NCBI GenBank assembly: GCA_003453085.1
Contig: DMMK01000513.1
Span: 1 to 11,590, forward strand
From: Verrucomicrobiales bacterium
GTDB lineage: Bacteria; Verrucomicrobiota; Verrucomicrobiia; Verrucomicrobiales; Verrucomicrobiaceae
Direction of reading: 5' to 3'
Length of the DNA stretch: 11,590 nt
Shown here: piece by piece, positions 1-8,169 of the stretch
Layout of the letters: the number at the start of each line of letters is the position of its first letter
Numbering within the stretch: position 1 is the first letter of the stretch
Made by a program: the position numbers and the translations under genes
Notes under the pieces: generated by a model
What the model saw: only the letters and a program-made list of their open reading frames with translations
Told to the model about the DNA's origin: nothing
Database searches by the model: none

Positions 1-779
1 GTGTTTAAGATCGCGTCTTCAAAGCTGTTCTGGTGACGCCAGGCGGCGTGCAAGGCGGAGGGGGAACTCTGGGCGAGAGGGCAGCTTTGGCCGAAGCGCC
101 CGGTGGCGGTCACCACATCCAGCTCACGCAACATGTAGGCAAACTCAAAGTAGTCGGAGCCGTCGCAGCTCACTTCCCGGGACTTGCGGGTAAGCTCGAA
201 AGCTTCGCGAAAGGGCGTGCCCTGAAGGAGGGTGCGAAGCAGCACGGCGCATGCTGCCGCACAGGCCTCGGCGGTCGCGTGATTTTGGGTCACGAGGGTG
301 AGCCGATGAATGGCATCCGCCAGGGTGGTGGAATCCTCCTTTTGGTAAGCGACCACCACCGGAGCCAGCCGACTGACGGTGGCGAGCTGGTCATCATCGG
401 CCCCATTTTGAAAATTGCCCGGCTGCTGCTGCAGGTGCTCCAGGGTTTCACGGGTGGCATGGTCCTTGTAGCTGCGGCAGGAGGCGCTGCCAAAGAAGCT
501 TTGGAAGCGCATGCCAAAGTCATTTTCGCGGAAGCGCCCGCCACAGGCCGCCAACGATTCCAGCAGCAGCAGGGCTGCATCGCCATAGTGGGTCTGATCG
601 CCACTTTTTTTACCTTCATGGTAGTGGCCTTTGAGAGGTGTCTCAAAGCCATGGACGCCCTGGGGAAACTTGCGGGCCATGTCCGCCAGGTCATAAATCC
701 AATGCGTGCCCAGGGCAGCAGCATCGCCGATAAATTGGCCCCAGAGGGCCCCACGAAGACTGGACAGAGATGCGTTCAC
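1..779 (-). CDS. ADP-ribosylglycohydrolase (DraG/ARH) family protein, J1-crystallin/SelJ-like subtype, 3' end outside the window
   Basis: The frame from a GTG at 777-779 stays open to the window edge, giving 259 visible residues. The N-terminus has the family opening LRGALWGQFIGDAAALG (residues 8-24), followed by THWIYDLADMA (25-35) and FPQGVHGF (38-45). The stretch KSGDQTHYGDAALLLLESLA (58-77) sits where classical DraG/ARH enzymes carry the metal-binding TDDT. NGADDDQLATVSRLAP (125-140) matches the second conserved core block. These features resemble the J1-crystallin/selenoprotein-J-like branch of the superfamily rather than classical DraG. The usual C-terminal Asp metal motif would lie beyond position 1, so activity cannot be judged. 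Classical members hydrolyse ADP-ribose from proteins; the substrate here is unknown. The gene is on the same strand as nasA and begins 60 bp after its stop, so it is probably cotranscribed. The GTG is the only plausible start after an in-frame stop at 840-842. The nearest purine-rich stretch, GAGG, lies 14 nt upstream, which makes a weak ribosome site. Family call is firm; the start and function are less so. Confidence 0.85.
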   Translation of the reverse strand, partial: MNASLSSLRGALWGQFIGDAAALGTHWIYDLADMARKFPQGVHGFETPLKGHYHEGKKSGDQTHYGDAALLLLESLAACGGRFRENDFGMRFQSFFGSASCRSYKDHATRETLEHLQQQPGNFQNGADDDQLATVSRLAPVVVAYQKEDSTTLADAIHRLTLVTQNHATAEACAAACAVLLRTLLQGTPFREAFELTRKSREVSCDGSDYFEFAYMLRELDVVTATGRFGQSCPLAQSSPSALHAAWRHQNSFEDAILN

Positions 780-839
780 GGTTCCAGTCTGTGCCTCACA
801 ACCCAGGCCAGGGCAAGCCGGAACGTGTGAATGTTTCCC

Positions 840-2063
840 TCAGTTTGCGTTCGGTGCGACCCTGACGGCGCAGTGCTTGTAGTTGGGCTGGCGGCTGTAT
901 GGATCCACAGCCCAATGGGTGAGTTGGTTTACACGGGGATCATGCATGGGCAGAAAGACCTGGCCCTGGCTGACGCCGGGAGAAATGCGCGCCTTCATAG
1001 TCAGGGAAGCACGGCGAGACTCCACCGTCACCACCGCCATATCGCGGATGTTTAACTGACGGGCATCCTCGGGATGGATGTCCAGGAACAGCTCTGTCGG
1101 GCCCAGTTTGCGCAGCACTTCAGATTTGGCGGTGCGTGTCTCCGTATGCCACTGGGCGCTGGTGCCACGGCCCGTGATGAGGATGAGCGGGTAGTCTGCA
1201 TCCGGCATTTCCGGCGATGGGACGGCGGGATCAAAGACGAATCGTGCACGCTGGTCCGGTGTGAAAAATCGGCCATCGGCAAAGAGTCGGCGTTCCGTGG
1301 CAAAAGCGGGAGCTGCAGCATCGGCAGCTTTCAGCGGCCACTGAATGCCGCCGCTTTTCTCTATCATCGCATAATCCTGAATCCCTGAAATTTCACAGGG
1401 CTGATCCTGGGTGCATCGCTTGAGGATCTGGAACACGCCTTCAGGGGAGGTCCATTCGGAGAACAGATCGCCCAGGCCCCAGGCGTGGGCGATCAGCCGG
1501 AAGATGCGGAAGTCGCTGAGGGCTTGTCCTGGCGCACGGCGCACCTGGCGGCTGAAGCCGATGCGACGTTCCGAATTGATGAAGGTCCCATCCTTTTCTC
1601 CCCAGGCGGCGGCGGGTAGAAACAGGTGGGCCTGCCGGGCGGTCTCCGTGGTCCCGTACATGTCCTGAACGACGAAGAAATCCAGTTTGGAGAGCAGGTC
1701 GTTGAAACGTTTTTGGTTAATCCAGGAGTGACTCGGGTTGGTGGCGATGATCCACAGCGCCTTGATTTTTCCGGACTCAATGCCCTCGAGAATCTGGTCG
1801 TAGGCCAGGCTCGGCTGGTCAGGGATGCGTTCGACGGGAAAGCCCATGGCATCGGCAATCTTGACCCGGTGAGCGGGGTTTTTGAAATCGTGACCGCCGA
1901 TGAGGTTGGTGGTGTTTGAAAACAGCCGCGATCCCATCGCATTGCACTGGCCGGTGATCGAATTCGCCCCAGTGCCGGGCTTGCCAATGTTGCCCGTCAT
2001 CAGGGCCAGATTGATGATGGCCTGGGCGGTGCGGGTGGCTTGGTGGCTTTGGTTCACCCCCAT
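840..2063 (-). CDS. nasA: Assimilatory nitrate reductase (NasA-type molybdopterin oxidoreductase), C-terminal part after an in-frame amber codon
   Basis: This 407-residue frame is the C-terminal portion of the catalytic subunit that reduces nitrate to nitrite with a bis-MGD molybdenum cofactor. It continues in the same reading frame as 2070-3035; only an amber codon plus Trp-Thr codons separate the two. The beginning, [20 protein letters not shown], and the following [23 protein letters not shown] are signatures of the MGD-binding core of NasA/NapA-like enzymes. [15 protein letters not shown] and APGQALSDF follow. The terminal molydopterin-dinucleotide-binding barrel has [33 protein letters not shown] and [17 protein letters not shown]. 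There is no C-terminal [2Fe-2S] extension as in some NasA proteins. Joined across the stop, the protein would be about 731 residues, a plausible full length. The ATG at 2061-2063 lies two codons past the amber codon but has no Shine-Dalgarno sequence, and this half alone lacks the iron-sulfur and Mo-ligand region. It is best read as part of one interrupted gene. Confidence 0.9.
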   Translation of the reverse strand: MGVNQSHQATRTAQAIINLALMTGNIGKPGTGANSITGQCNAMGSRLFSNTTNLIGGHDFKNPAHRVKIADAMGFPVERIPDQPSLAYDQILEGIESGKIKALWIIATNPSHSWINQKRFNDLLSKLDFFVVQDMYGTTETARQAHLFLPAAAWGEKDGTFINSERRIGFSRQVRRAPGQALSDFRIFRLIAHAWGLGDLFSEWTSPEGVFQILKRCTQDQPCEISGIQDYAMIEKSGGIQWPLKAADAAAPAFATERRLFADGRFFTPDQRARFVFDPAVPSPEMPDADYPLILITGRGTSAQWHTETRTAKSEVLRKLGPTELFLDIHPEDARQLNIRDMAVVTVESRRASLTMKARISPGVSQGQVFLPMHDPRVNQLTHWAVDPYSRQPNYKHCAVRVAPNAN

Positions 2064-2069
2064 CGTCCA

Positions 2070-2072
2070 CTA
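2070..2072 (-). other. In-frame amber (TAG) codon interrupting nasA
   Basis: On the coding strand the sequence reads TCC TTC TAG TGG ACG ATG GGG GTG AAC, that is Ser-Phe-stop-Trp-Thr-Met-Gly-Val-Asn. Family members read through this block without a gap, often with an aromatic residue before the W/C-T/M-G-x-N-Q motif. TGG (Trp), TAT and TAC (Tyr) are each one substitution from TAG. The reading frame is the same on both sides, so this is a nonsense substitution rather than a frameshift. It may be a true mutation, a strain polymorphism, or a base-call error in the assembly. Confidence 0.9.
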
Positions 2073-3035
2073 GAAGGAAACCCGTGGCGTGCCTGCGCGG
2101 ATGGTATCGGCAAAGCATTGCAGTTGGGTTACAGTGAGTCCTGTTTCTGCCGCGACTGATTCGGGCGTGTAAGCTTGGACAAACGTAGAAAACTCCTCAA
2201 AGCCGGTGGTGCTTTCGCTCACGAACTTGGCATCCACCGCCCGATCACGAATCAGCAGGTGGGCGATGCCGTAGAGGAGGGTGAGATCGCTTTTCGGCAG
2301 GATGGCGTAATGCTGCGTAGCGGCCATGGCCGTCTCCGTGGTGCGAGGATCCACCACGATGATCTGGGGCTGGCGTTTGTTGCGCAGCACCCGCTGCCAC
2401 ATGATGGGGTGGGCGATGCAGGGATTGGCCCCGATGAAGACCATGACATCGCTTTCCTCAAAATCGGCATAGGTGAAGGGCGGGGCATCAAAGCCGAAGC
2501 TCTCTTTGTACGCCGTCACTGCCGTGGCCATGCACTGGCGTGTATTGCCATCGCCATGGATCAGGCCCATGCCGAACTTCGTCAGGCTGCCCAGGAAGGC
2601 CATTTCCTCGCACATGATCTGGCCGGTGCTGATAAAGGCGGCAGATCCAGGACCGTGCTGGTCCAGTACCCCTTTCATCTTTTCACAAAAGACATCCATC
2701 GCCGTCTGCCAGTCCACCGGCTGACCATGCAACAGGGGTGTGGTGGCACGGTCCGCCGCATCCAGGGGTGTGAGCGCCTCCCAGCCTTTCGGGCATGCGG
2801 TGCCTAGGTTTACCGGATAGTCCGGATCTGGCGTCGCATTGATGGCCACACCATCCTTGAGATGCAGCTTCAAACCACAACCGGTGGAGCAAAAGCCGCA
2901 GATGGATTTGGCCGTGCCATTCGGCTGAAGACGGCGCGGCAGTTGCCCCAAGCCAAACCGTGCTGGGTCGCGTACTAGATCCTCAGTCAAAGGGCCGTTC
3001 CATTCACGGAAAGTAGGGGCAGGAAGGGTGATCAT
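2070..3035 (-). CDS. nasA: Assimilatory nitrate reductase (NasA-type molybdopterin oxidoreductase), N-terminal part ending at an in-frame amber codon
   Basis: These 321 residues are the N-terminal part of a cytoplasmic nitrate reductase. The [4Fe-4S] cluster is bound by CGFCSTGC (Cys46, Cys49, Cys53) and Cys81 in TACPKGW; Lys83 is the conserved lysine next to the cluster in this superfamily. Cys168 in [13 protein letters not shown] is in the position of the Mo-coordinating cysteine of NapA/Nas[17 protein letters not shown] and [12 protein letters not shown] are typical MGD-binding segments. There is no twin-arginine signal peptide, which places the enzyme in the cytoplasm and favours an assimilatory role. 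The start ATG is 5 bp after the stop of the DmsBC-like gene, with AGGA 11 nt upstream inside that gene, so translation is probably coupled. The frame ends at TAG (2070-2072) inside the conserved sequence VSF-stop-WTMGVNQ; homologues continue through this point. The visible sequence would give a truncated protein lacking the rest of the MGD domains. Confidence 0.92.
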   Translation of the reverse strand: MITLPAPTFREWNGPLTEDLVRDPARFGLGQLPRRLQPNGTAKSICGFCSTGCGLKLHLKDGVAINATPDPDYPVNLGTACPKGWEALTPLDAADRATTPLLHGQPVDWQTAMDVFCEKMKGVLDQHGPGSAAFISTGQIMCEEMAFLGSLTKFGMGLIHGDGNTRQCMATAVTAYKESFGFDAPPFTYADFEESDVMVFIGANPCIAHPIMWQRVLRNKRQPQIIVVDPRTTETAMAATQHYAILPKSDLTLLYGIAHLLIRDRAVDAKFVSESTTGFEEFSTFVQAYTPESVAAETGLTVTQLQCFADTIRAGTPRVSF

Positions 3036-3040
3036 GGCTT

Positions 3041-4669
3041 TCAGTTTCCTGGCATTTTCGAGCCTGCCGCTGCGGTGAAGAAATAGCGACGCTCAATGAG
3101 CTGACTGGTGAAGGTCAGCAGCAGAGACAGGGGCAGCAGCCAGCGGAATGAGGCACCTGCAGCGAGGCTGACGGGAATCACAAGACCCGTCAGGATCAGC
3201 AGGATTCCGCGCACTTCGATCTGCACGCGTAGATGCTTATGGATAATGCTGGCCGAGCGATGCCAGGGTGATTCCTCATCTTCCAAAGCTCGCCAATAAC
3301 GAGACATTTCCCAGATGGAGAGCGACCACCGGAACAACAAGGTGGCTGCCATGGCCCAGGTGACCACTGGATGGCCTAACCAACTCCAGGTGACGGCGCA
3401 AAGGCCCGCGCCCAGCACCAGCATGGTTCCCAGGAACTTGCCCGCTGTGAGCGGCAGTGCCCAGAAGGGACGCCGCGTGTCCACATAAACCATCACGGAG
3501 CAAAACACCGCTGCCAAGGCTGCCCCGGCTGTGCCCGTGACGGCCAGCCGTAGCCACTCAGGATTGCCCAGCCACCAGGTGGCGGCGATGGCACTGCCAC
3601 CGGCAGGCAGGGCACCGAAGGCGAGGATCTCGCGGGAAAGCCAGGATTTTTTCCACCCCATGAAGGCTCTCCAGGCTTTCAGAGGTTGCCCCAGATGCAG
3701 CACGCTGAGGGCGATGCCGATGAGTCCAAAAAAGAGGGCTGCGGCGGAAGTGATGGCGGCTTGGTCGGGCGAGAGGACACCCGCCCACATGGCTGCTGCA
3801 CAGCCGATGAAAGCGCCTGCGCTCATCTGGGTGAGCACCAGCATCCAGGCCAGGGGCTCGTGGCCATGGTCCAGCTCCAGCCTGGCACTGTCCGCCGCGC
3901 GTGCATGGTCTGGCAGCGGCTTGCTGCTGATGTAACGTGTCGCAGGACGTGTGTAGCCGGAATCATGGGCTCCTGCGAGGATGCTGCCAAAGACGGGGAT
4001 GGATTCCACCTTCACGGTCTTGATCTTGATCGCCTCATTCGGGCAGGCCTGCACGCAGGCAGGGGCCTCACCGTCTGCCAGGCGACCCTGGCACATGTCG
4101 CACTTGCGCACGATGCCACGCTTGAGGTTAAACTTGGGCACATCGTAAGGGCATTTCAGGATGCAGTAGCTGCAGCCGATGCATTGGTCATCCAGATGGC
4201 GGACGATGCCGGTGATGGGGTCTTTGTCATAGGCGAGCACCGGGCAACCGTCCAGGCAGGCTGGGTCAGCACAGTGATGGCAGGCCGTGGTCACCGTCTG
4301 CAGATAGGGCTTTTTTCGGGTGCCCACCAGCAGGCCGATATCCCGCCAGCTCTCATTGTCATCCAGTCCGTTCAGGGAGTGGCAGGCCGCCACGCAGGCT
4401 TTGCAGCCGGTGCAGGAATCCAGATTGACCTCAAAGGAATACTGCTCGCCCGGCTGGGGCTGACCCAGCGGAATGAGATGGGAGAACCGCCGGGCTGGTG
4501 TGTCCTGTTCATAGGCTTCGGAAAACAGGGCCACCGGAGTGCGAAGGCACTGCTGCTCTTCCAGAAGGTTTTCCAGCAGCAGGCTGTCGAGGAGGACGGA
4601 TTCATGAGCATTTTTCCCGCTGACCGCCTGATGGCTGCCGGTGCCGGGTTGGTCTAGGTCATAAATCAT
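3041..4669 (-). CDS. Fused DmsB-like 4x[4Fe-4S] ferredoxin and DmsC-like membrane anchor, probable quinol-to-nitrate-reductase electron transfer subunit
   Basis: This 542-residue protein joins two usually separate subunits. Residues 80-215 carry four ferredoxin-type cysteine clusters: C86/C89/C92/C96, C130/C133/C138/C142, C163/C166/C169/C173 and C190/C193/C205/C209, the spacing of DmsB/NrfC-like proteins. Residues about 270-530 are a DmsC-like anchor with around eight hydrophobic segments (roughly 273-297, 305-325, 347-366, 376-395, 407-429, 434-452, 487-505, 508-526) and the typical [22 protein letters not shown] block at 326-347. DmsC proteins oxidise menaquinol in the membrane and pass electrons through the FeS subunit to a molybdoenzyme. 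The gene lies 5 bp ahead of nasA, so NasA is the likely partner. The first 80 residues are poorly conserved, with a leucine/glutamate-rich stretch at 24-40. GAGG is 11 nt upstream of the ATG, one of the better ribosome sites here. Family assignment is strong; the quinol-linked role is inferred from domains and position. Confidence 0.9.
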   Translation of the reverse strand: MIYDLDQPGTGSHQAVSGKNAHESVLLDSLLLENLLEEQQCLRTPVALFSEAYEQDTPARRFSHLIPLGQPQPGEQYSFEVNLDSCTGCKACVAACHSLNGLDDNESWRDIGLLVGTRKKPYLQTVTTACHHCADPACLDGCPVLAYDKDPITGIVRHLDDQCIGCSYCILKCPYDVPKFNLKRGIVRKCDMCQGRLADGEAPACVQACPNEAIKIKTVKVESIPVFGSILAGAHDSGYTRPATRYISSKPLPDHARAADSARLELDHGHEPLAWMLVLTQMSAGAFIGCAAAMWAGVLSPDQAAITSAAALFFGLIGIALSVLHLGQPLKAWRAFMGWKKSWLSREILAFGALPAGGSAIAATWWLGNPEWLRLAVTGTAGAALAAVFCSVMVYVDTRRPFWALPLTAGKFLGTMLVLGAGLCAVTWSWLGHPVVTWAMAATLLFRWSLSIWEMSRYWRALEDEESPWHRSASIIHKHLRVQIEVRGILLILTGLVIPVSLAAGASFRWLLPLSLLLTFTSQLIERRYFFTAAAGSKMPGN

Positions 4670-4696
4670 AAGCCTTAAATCCTCGTTTAAGAACGG

Positions 4697-6448
4697 TTAC
4701 TCTTCGCAGAAAGCTTCCTGCAGTTGTCCCACCGTGTGCCGGTTGCAAAAGTTGTGAAAACTTTCGTCGGGCGTGCGCTTCTTCAGGAAGCCTTTCAGCA
4801 TGGTCTCCAGAGTGGTGCCGAGTGATTCAAAGGGCACTCCGCTGAAGATCTGCCGACCAATCTTGCGGTTCTCGCCGAAGCCACCACCCACGGTGATGTG
4901 ATAACCTTCTCCAGACTCAGACTTCACCTTGGTACCCAGCAGGCCGATGTCTCCCATGAAGTGCTGCGCGCAGGAGTGGGCGCAGCCGGTGAAGTGAATG
5001 TTGACCGGCTTGTCCAGCTTCACCCGCTTGTCCAGATACTCCATCATGGCGATCGCATGGCCCTTGGTATCGCTGGCCGCGAATTTGCAATATTTGTTAC
5101 CCGTGCAGGCCACGAAGCCGCTTTTGAGGTTCGACTGCTCACAGGGAAAGCCCAGTTTCCGGAGGGACTTTGCCAAGGTGGCCGCATAGGCCGCCTTCAC
5201 GTTTGGAATGATGAAGTTTTGCCAGACCGTCAGGCGGACTTCGCCGGAACCATAGCTCTCGGCAAGATCGGCGATGCGCTCCATCTGCTTGGCGGTCATC
5301 TGGCCCACGGGCACGCTGGCCCCCACATAGACGAGGCCTTCCTGCTTCTGAGGAAAGGTGCCCACATGGGAGTGCCCCTGCTGGGTGAAGCTGCGCTTTT
5401 CCTGGATGGCAGAATCGGGTGCCAAGCGCGTCAGTTTGAATGACAGTAGTTTTTCCGTTTCCGCCAGCACTCCGTCCAGTCCCATACCCTCGACCACATA
5501 CTTAAAGCGTGCCTTCTTCCGGTTGGTGCGGTCGCCATGTTTGATGAACACTCGCAGCAGGGCCACCATGATGTCGTTGAGCTGCTCGGGCTTCACAATC
5601 ACGCCCCAGTCGCTGGCGAAGGTCTGGTGTCCGGTGACGCCGCCCAGGGCGATGCGGAAGTACACGCCCGGTTCGATGCCCTCGCTATTTTCCAGGATTC
5701 TCACGGCGCTGGCACCGATGTCATTGGTGTCTTCGACGGCGCTGATCAGGCCACCTCCATCATAGGCAATGTTAAATTTGCGCGGCAGATCATAAAACTC
5801 CTTGGAGGCGATGATCAGCGTGGCCAGCTCGTTCACGAGGGCGCGCACATCAATGATCTCGTGCGGGTCATAGCCTGCGCATGGATTCATGGTGATGTTG
5901 CGGATGTTGTCTGCGCCAGCACCTTTGGAATGCAGGCCGCAGGACTGGATGCGCCGCAGCACCTCCGGGCAGTTTTTCGGCTCGATGAGGCGGATCTGGA
6001 AGTTGTTGCGCGTGGTGATCTGGATGTAGCCGGAGGTCAGCTCGCTGGTGATGGCGGCCAGTTCGCGTAACTGATAACTTTTCACCACCCCGCCTGGGAT
6101 GCGGAGGCGGCACATGTAGCCGTCCTTCACCGGGTTTAGCCAAAAGAGGCCATTCCATTTGTAACGAAAGATGGACTCGGGCTCGGGCTTGGCATTCCAC
6201 CGTGCATCCATCACCAGTTGCTCGATGGCATCAAAGGGATGCAGTTCGCGTTTGATGCGCTCTTCTTTGGTGAGGTCATCCAGGGAAGGGCCTTCGGGGA
6301 TCACTGGCTTTGGGGCTGTGGATCCGGAGAGGTCTGCAAAGGAAACACCGCCTGCGGTCACACCGGCAAAAAAGCCTTCGAGATAGCGCTGCTGCTCAGC
6401 GGAAAAGTTTTTGTCTGCCGAGGATGAGGGGATGGCAAGGGTGGTCAT
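4697..6448 (-). CDS. nirA: NirA-type assimilatory nitrite reductase (siroheme and [4Fe-4S])
   Basis: The 583-residue protein belongs to the nitrite/sulfite reductase hemoprotein family and should reduce nitrite to ammonium by six electrons in the cytoplasm. Two ferredoxin-like half-domains and two siroheme/FeS domains are present. TTRNNFQIR (145-153) is the first siroheme-binding block and has the Asn-Phe-Gln of nitrite reductases. The cluster/siroheme ligands are in CTGNKYC (Cys448, Cys454) and GCAHSC (Cys489, Cys493). CTGNxxC followed by xxTK favours nitrite over sulfite reductase, whose first motif is usually different. I chose ATG 6446-6448, giving MTTLAIP. The longer open frame would begin at TTG 6502, overlapping the preceding stop, and adds 18 Pro/Arg-rich residues unlike the family. 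No Shine-Dalgarno is visible. The N-terminus has FSAEQQRYLEGFFAGV (15-30), a motif also found in the adjacent diflavin reductase. Sulfite reductase activity remains an alternative. Confidence 0.9.
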   Translation of the reverse strand: MTTLAIPSSSADKNFSAEQQRYLEGFFAGVTAGGVSFADLSGSTAPKPVIPEGPSLDDLTKEERIKRELHPFDAIEQLVMDARWNAKPEPESIFRYKWNGLFWLNPVKDGYMCRLRIPGGVVKSYQLRELAAITSELTSGYIQITTRNNFQIRLIEPKNCPEVLRRIQSCGLHSKGAGADNIRNITMNPCAGYDPHEIIDVRALVNELATLIIASKEFYDLPRKFNIAYDGGGLISAVEDTNDIGASAVRILENSEGIEPGVYFRIALGGVTGHQTFASDWGVIVKPEQLNDIMVALLRVFIKHGDRTNRKKARFKYVVEGMGLDGVLAETEKLLSFKLTRLAPDSAIQEKRSFTQQGHSHVGTFPQKQEGLVYVGASVPVGQMTAKQMERIADLAESYGSGEVRLTVWQNFIIPNVKAAYAATLAKSLRKLGFPCEQSNLKSGFVACTGNKYCKFAASDTKGHAIAMMEYLDKRVKLDKPVNIHFTGCAHSCAQHFMGDIGLLGTKVKSESGEGYHITVGGGFGENRKIGRQIFSGVPFESLGTTLETMLKGFLKKRTPDESFHNFCNRHTVGQLQEAFCEE

Positions 6449-6498
6449 GGCTTTAAAAAGTGGAGGGTGTTTTCTGAGGGCCGGCCTTGGACAGGGCT

Positions 6499-8148
6499 TC
6501 AATACACGTCGCGCTGGTAGCGCTTGTTTTTCTTCATGTTGGCCACATAGGCGATGGCCTCTTCCGCCGTGCGACCGCCTGCGGTCTGGATGATTTCATG
6601 GAGCGCGGCGTCCACATCCTTAGCCATGCGCTTGGCATCGCCACAGACGTAAAAGTGGGCACCTTCCTCCAGCCACTGCCACATCTCGGCAGCAGCGGTC
6701 AGCATGCGGGTCTGGACGTAGATCTTCTCTTCCTGGTCACGGGAGAAGGCCGTGTCCAGGCGGGTAAGGACGCCCTTCTGCACCCACTCGATGATCTGGT
6801 CATGGTAGAGGAAGTCGGTGGTGCGGCGCTGGTCGCCAAAGAAGAGCCAGTTTTTTCCAGGAGCACCCGTGGCTTCCCGCTCTTCCAGGAAAGCACGGAA
6901 AGGCGCGATGCCAGTGCCAGGACCGACCATGATGACCGGTTTGCTAAGGTCGATCGGCAGGCGGAAATGCTTCGCCACATGGAAGAACACACCCGTCGTA
7001 TCACCCAGGGCGAGCCTGTCTGCCAGGAAGGTGCTGGCCACACCTTTGTGCTGAACTCCATGCACGTCATAGCGGACCGCCCCCACGCAGAGATGAACCT
7101 CTTCCGGATGAGCCTTGATGCTGGAGGCAATGGAGTAAAGTCGAGGCTGAAGCTTCCTTAAGCTGGTAACAAAATCAGCCGTGTTCGATAAATGGTTAGG
7201 CGTGACACCGTGCAGATGGCGCACTTCGTAGCTGGAGATCAGCGCCTCGCGCAGGGAAGCCGTACCACCGTCGGGAAGCGTGGCTTCAGACTGCGGATCT
7301 AGGCTGTGAGCGGATAGGATGGCATCCACCACTTCTGGGCAGTTTTTGACATACACGCCCAGGGCATCGCCCACTTCATAGTCCAGGCCGGAGCCTGCGA
7401 GGGAAAAGGCGATGTGCCGTGTGTCCTTGGAGCTGCCGGTGGCATTCAGGGCAACATTGCCGATGAGCGGAGCAGGGAAGGGGTTCTTTTTGTTGTAGCT
7501 AGTTTCCTCGACTACTTCTTCAGGTGCAATCTCGGTAACGACCGCCACGGATGCAGCACTGCCCGTTTCCAGGGCCCTGAAAACGTTGGTGCTCCAGGTC
7601 TTGGCCTGTTCGTCGAATTCGACATCGCAGTCCACACGCTCGATCACTCGTGTCGCTCCGAGCTCGGCGAAGCGCGAGTCCAGCTTCTTGCCCGCCAGGC
7701 AGAAGGTTTCACCGTAGTTTTTGTCACCCAGGGCGAGGACGCTGTATTTCACGCCATCCAGTTTCGGGCTGCTGCCATTTTGATTGATGCTGTCCCAAAA
7801 GGAGATGGCGTTGTCTGGCATGTCGCCCTCACCCCAGGTGCTGGTGATGAGAAGCACATTTTGTTCGCGGACAAGGTCGGCCGGTTGCAGCGAGTCGAGG
7901 CCTGCCGCACGTGCGGCAAAACCCCGGCTCGCTGCTTCCCTGGCCAGCCGCTTGGCCAAACTTTCCGCATTGCCGCTCTGGCTACCAAAGGCGATGAGCA
8001 GGGGCTTTTTCGCCGTTTCGGCTGCGGGGGAAAGGGATGCACCCTGGTTCTCTCCACGGCTGATCAGGCCGGCCAGAAAGCCGTTGAGCCAGGCTCGTTG
8101 CTCGGTGGTGAAAGGGGCGGATTCAGGGATGAGGGGAACGCGGGACAT
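6499..8148 (-). CDS. CysJ-like NADPH diflavin reductase, probable electron donor to the nitrite reductase
   Basis: The 549-residue protein has the architecture of sulfite reductase flavoprotein alpha subunits. It contains a flavodoxin FMN domain (about 50-195: FGSQSGNAES at 54-63, TSTWGEGDMPDNA at 102-114, LALGDKNY at 138-145), an FAD-binding ferredoxin-reductase domain (RLYSIASS at 336-343, GVASTFLADRL at 369-379) and an NADPH domain (GPGTGIAPFRAFLEER at 409-424, YVCGDAKRMAKDV at 500-512). It ends in KRYQRDVY, the usual CysJ-type C-terminus with the aromatic residue that stacks on FAD. Lying directly upstream of nirA, it likely transfers electrons from NADPH via FAD and FMN to the siroheme enzyme, in place of ferredoxin. 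That role is inferred from position. The N-terminal FTTEQRAWLNGFLAGL (13-28) corresponds to the start of E. coli CysJ, a region linked to oligomerisation. The gene starts 21 bp after the kinase gene with no visible Shine-Dalgarno. It could instead serve a sulfite reductase encoded elsewhere. Confidence 0.9.
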   Translation of the reverse strand: MSRVPLIPESAPFTTEQRAWLNGFLAGLISRGENQGASLSPAAETAKKPLLIAFGSQSGNAESLAKRLAREAASRGFAARAAGLDSLQPADLVREQNVLLITSTWGEGDMPDNAISFWDSINQNGSSPKLDGVKYSVLALGDKNYGETFCLAGKKLDSRFAELGATRVIERVDCDVEFDEQAKTWSTNVFRALETGSAASVAVVTEIAPEEVVEETSYNKKNPFPAPLIGNVALNATGSSKDTRHIAFSLAGSGLDYEVGDALGVYVKNCPEVVDAILSAHSLDPQSEATLPDGGTASLREALISSYEVRHLHGVTPNHLSNTADFVTSLRKLQPRLYSIASSIKAHPEEVHLCVGAVRYDVHGVQHKGVASTFLADRLALGDTTGVFFHVAKHFRLPIDLSKPVIMVGPGTGIAPFRAFLEEREATGAPGKNWLFFGDQRRTTDFLYHDQIIEWVQKGVLTRLDTAFSRDQEEKIYVQTRMLTAAAEMWQWLEEGAHFYVCGDAKRMAKDVDAALHEIIQTAGGRTAEEAIAYVANMKKNKRYQRDVY

Positions 8149-8169
8149 GGCGGTGTTTCAGGTGAAAAT

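Noticed and set aside
290..754. Minus-strand 154-codon frame
   Set aside because: It is a shifted frame inside the ADP-ribosylglycohydrolase gene, without recognisable motifs.
33..830. Plus-strand open frame of 265 codons
   Set aside because: The minus strand in this interval encodes a clear ADP-ribosylglycohydrolase-family protein, so the plus frame is its shadow.
2070..2072. Amber codon as a recoding site (pyrrolysine)
   Set aside because: Nothing suggests a pyrrolysine system, and the position is normally filled by an ordinary residue in a conserved block. A nonsense substitution or base error is simpler.
3686..4657. Plus-strand open frame of 323 codons
   Set aside because: It is antisense to the DmsB/DmsC-like gene, whose four cysteine clusters are intact. 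The translation looks random.
6449..6502. Longer nirA form starting at TTG 6502
   Set aside because: It adds 18 Pro/Arg-rich residues unlike the family and overlaps the flavoprotein stop. ATG 6448 fits better.
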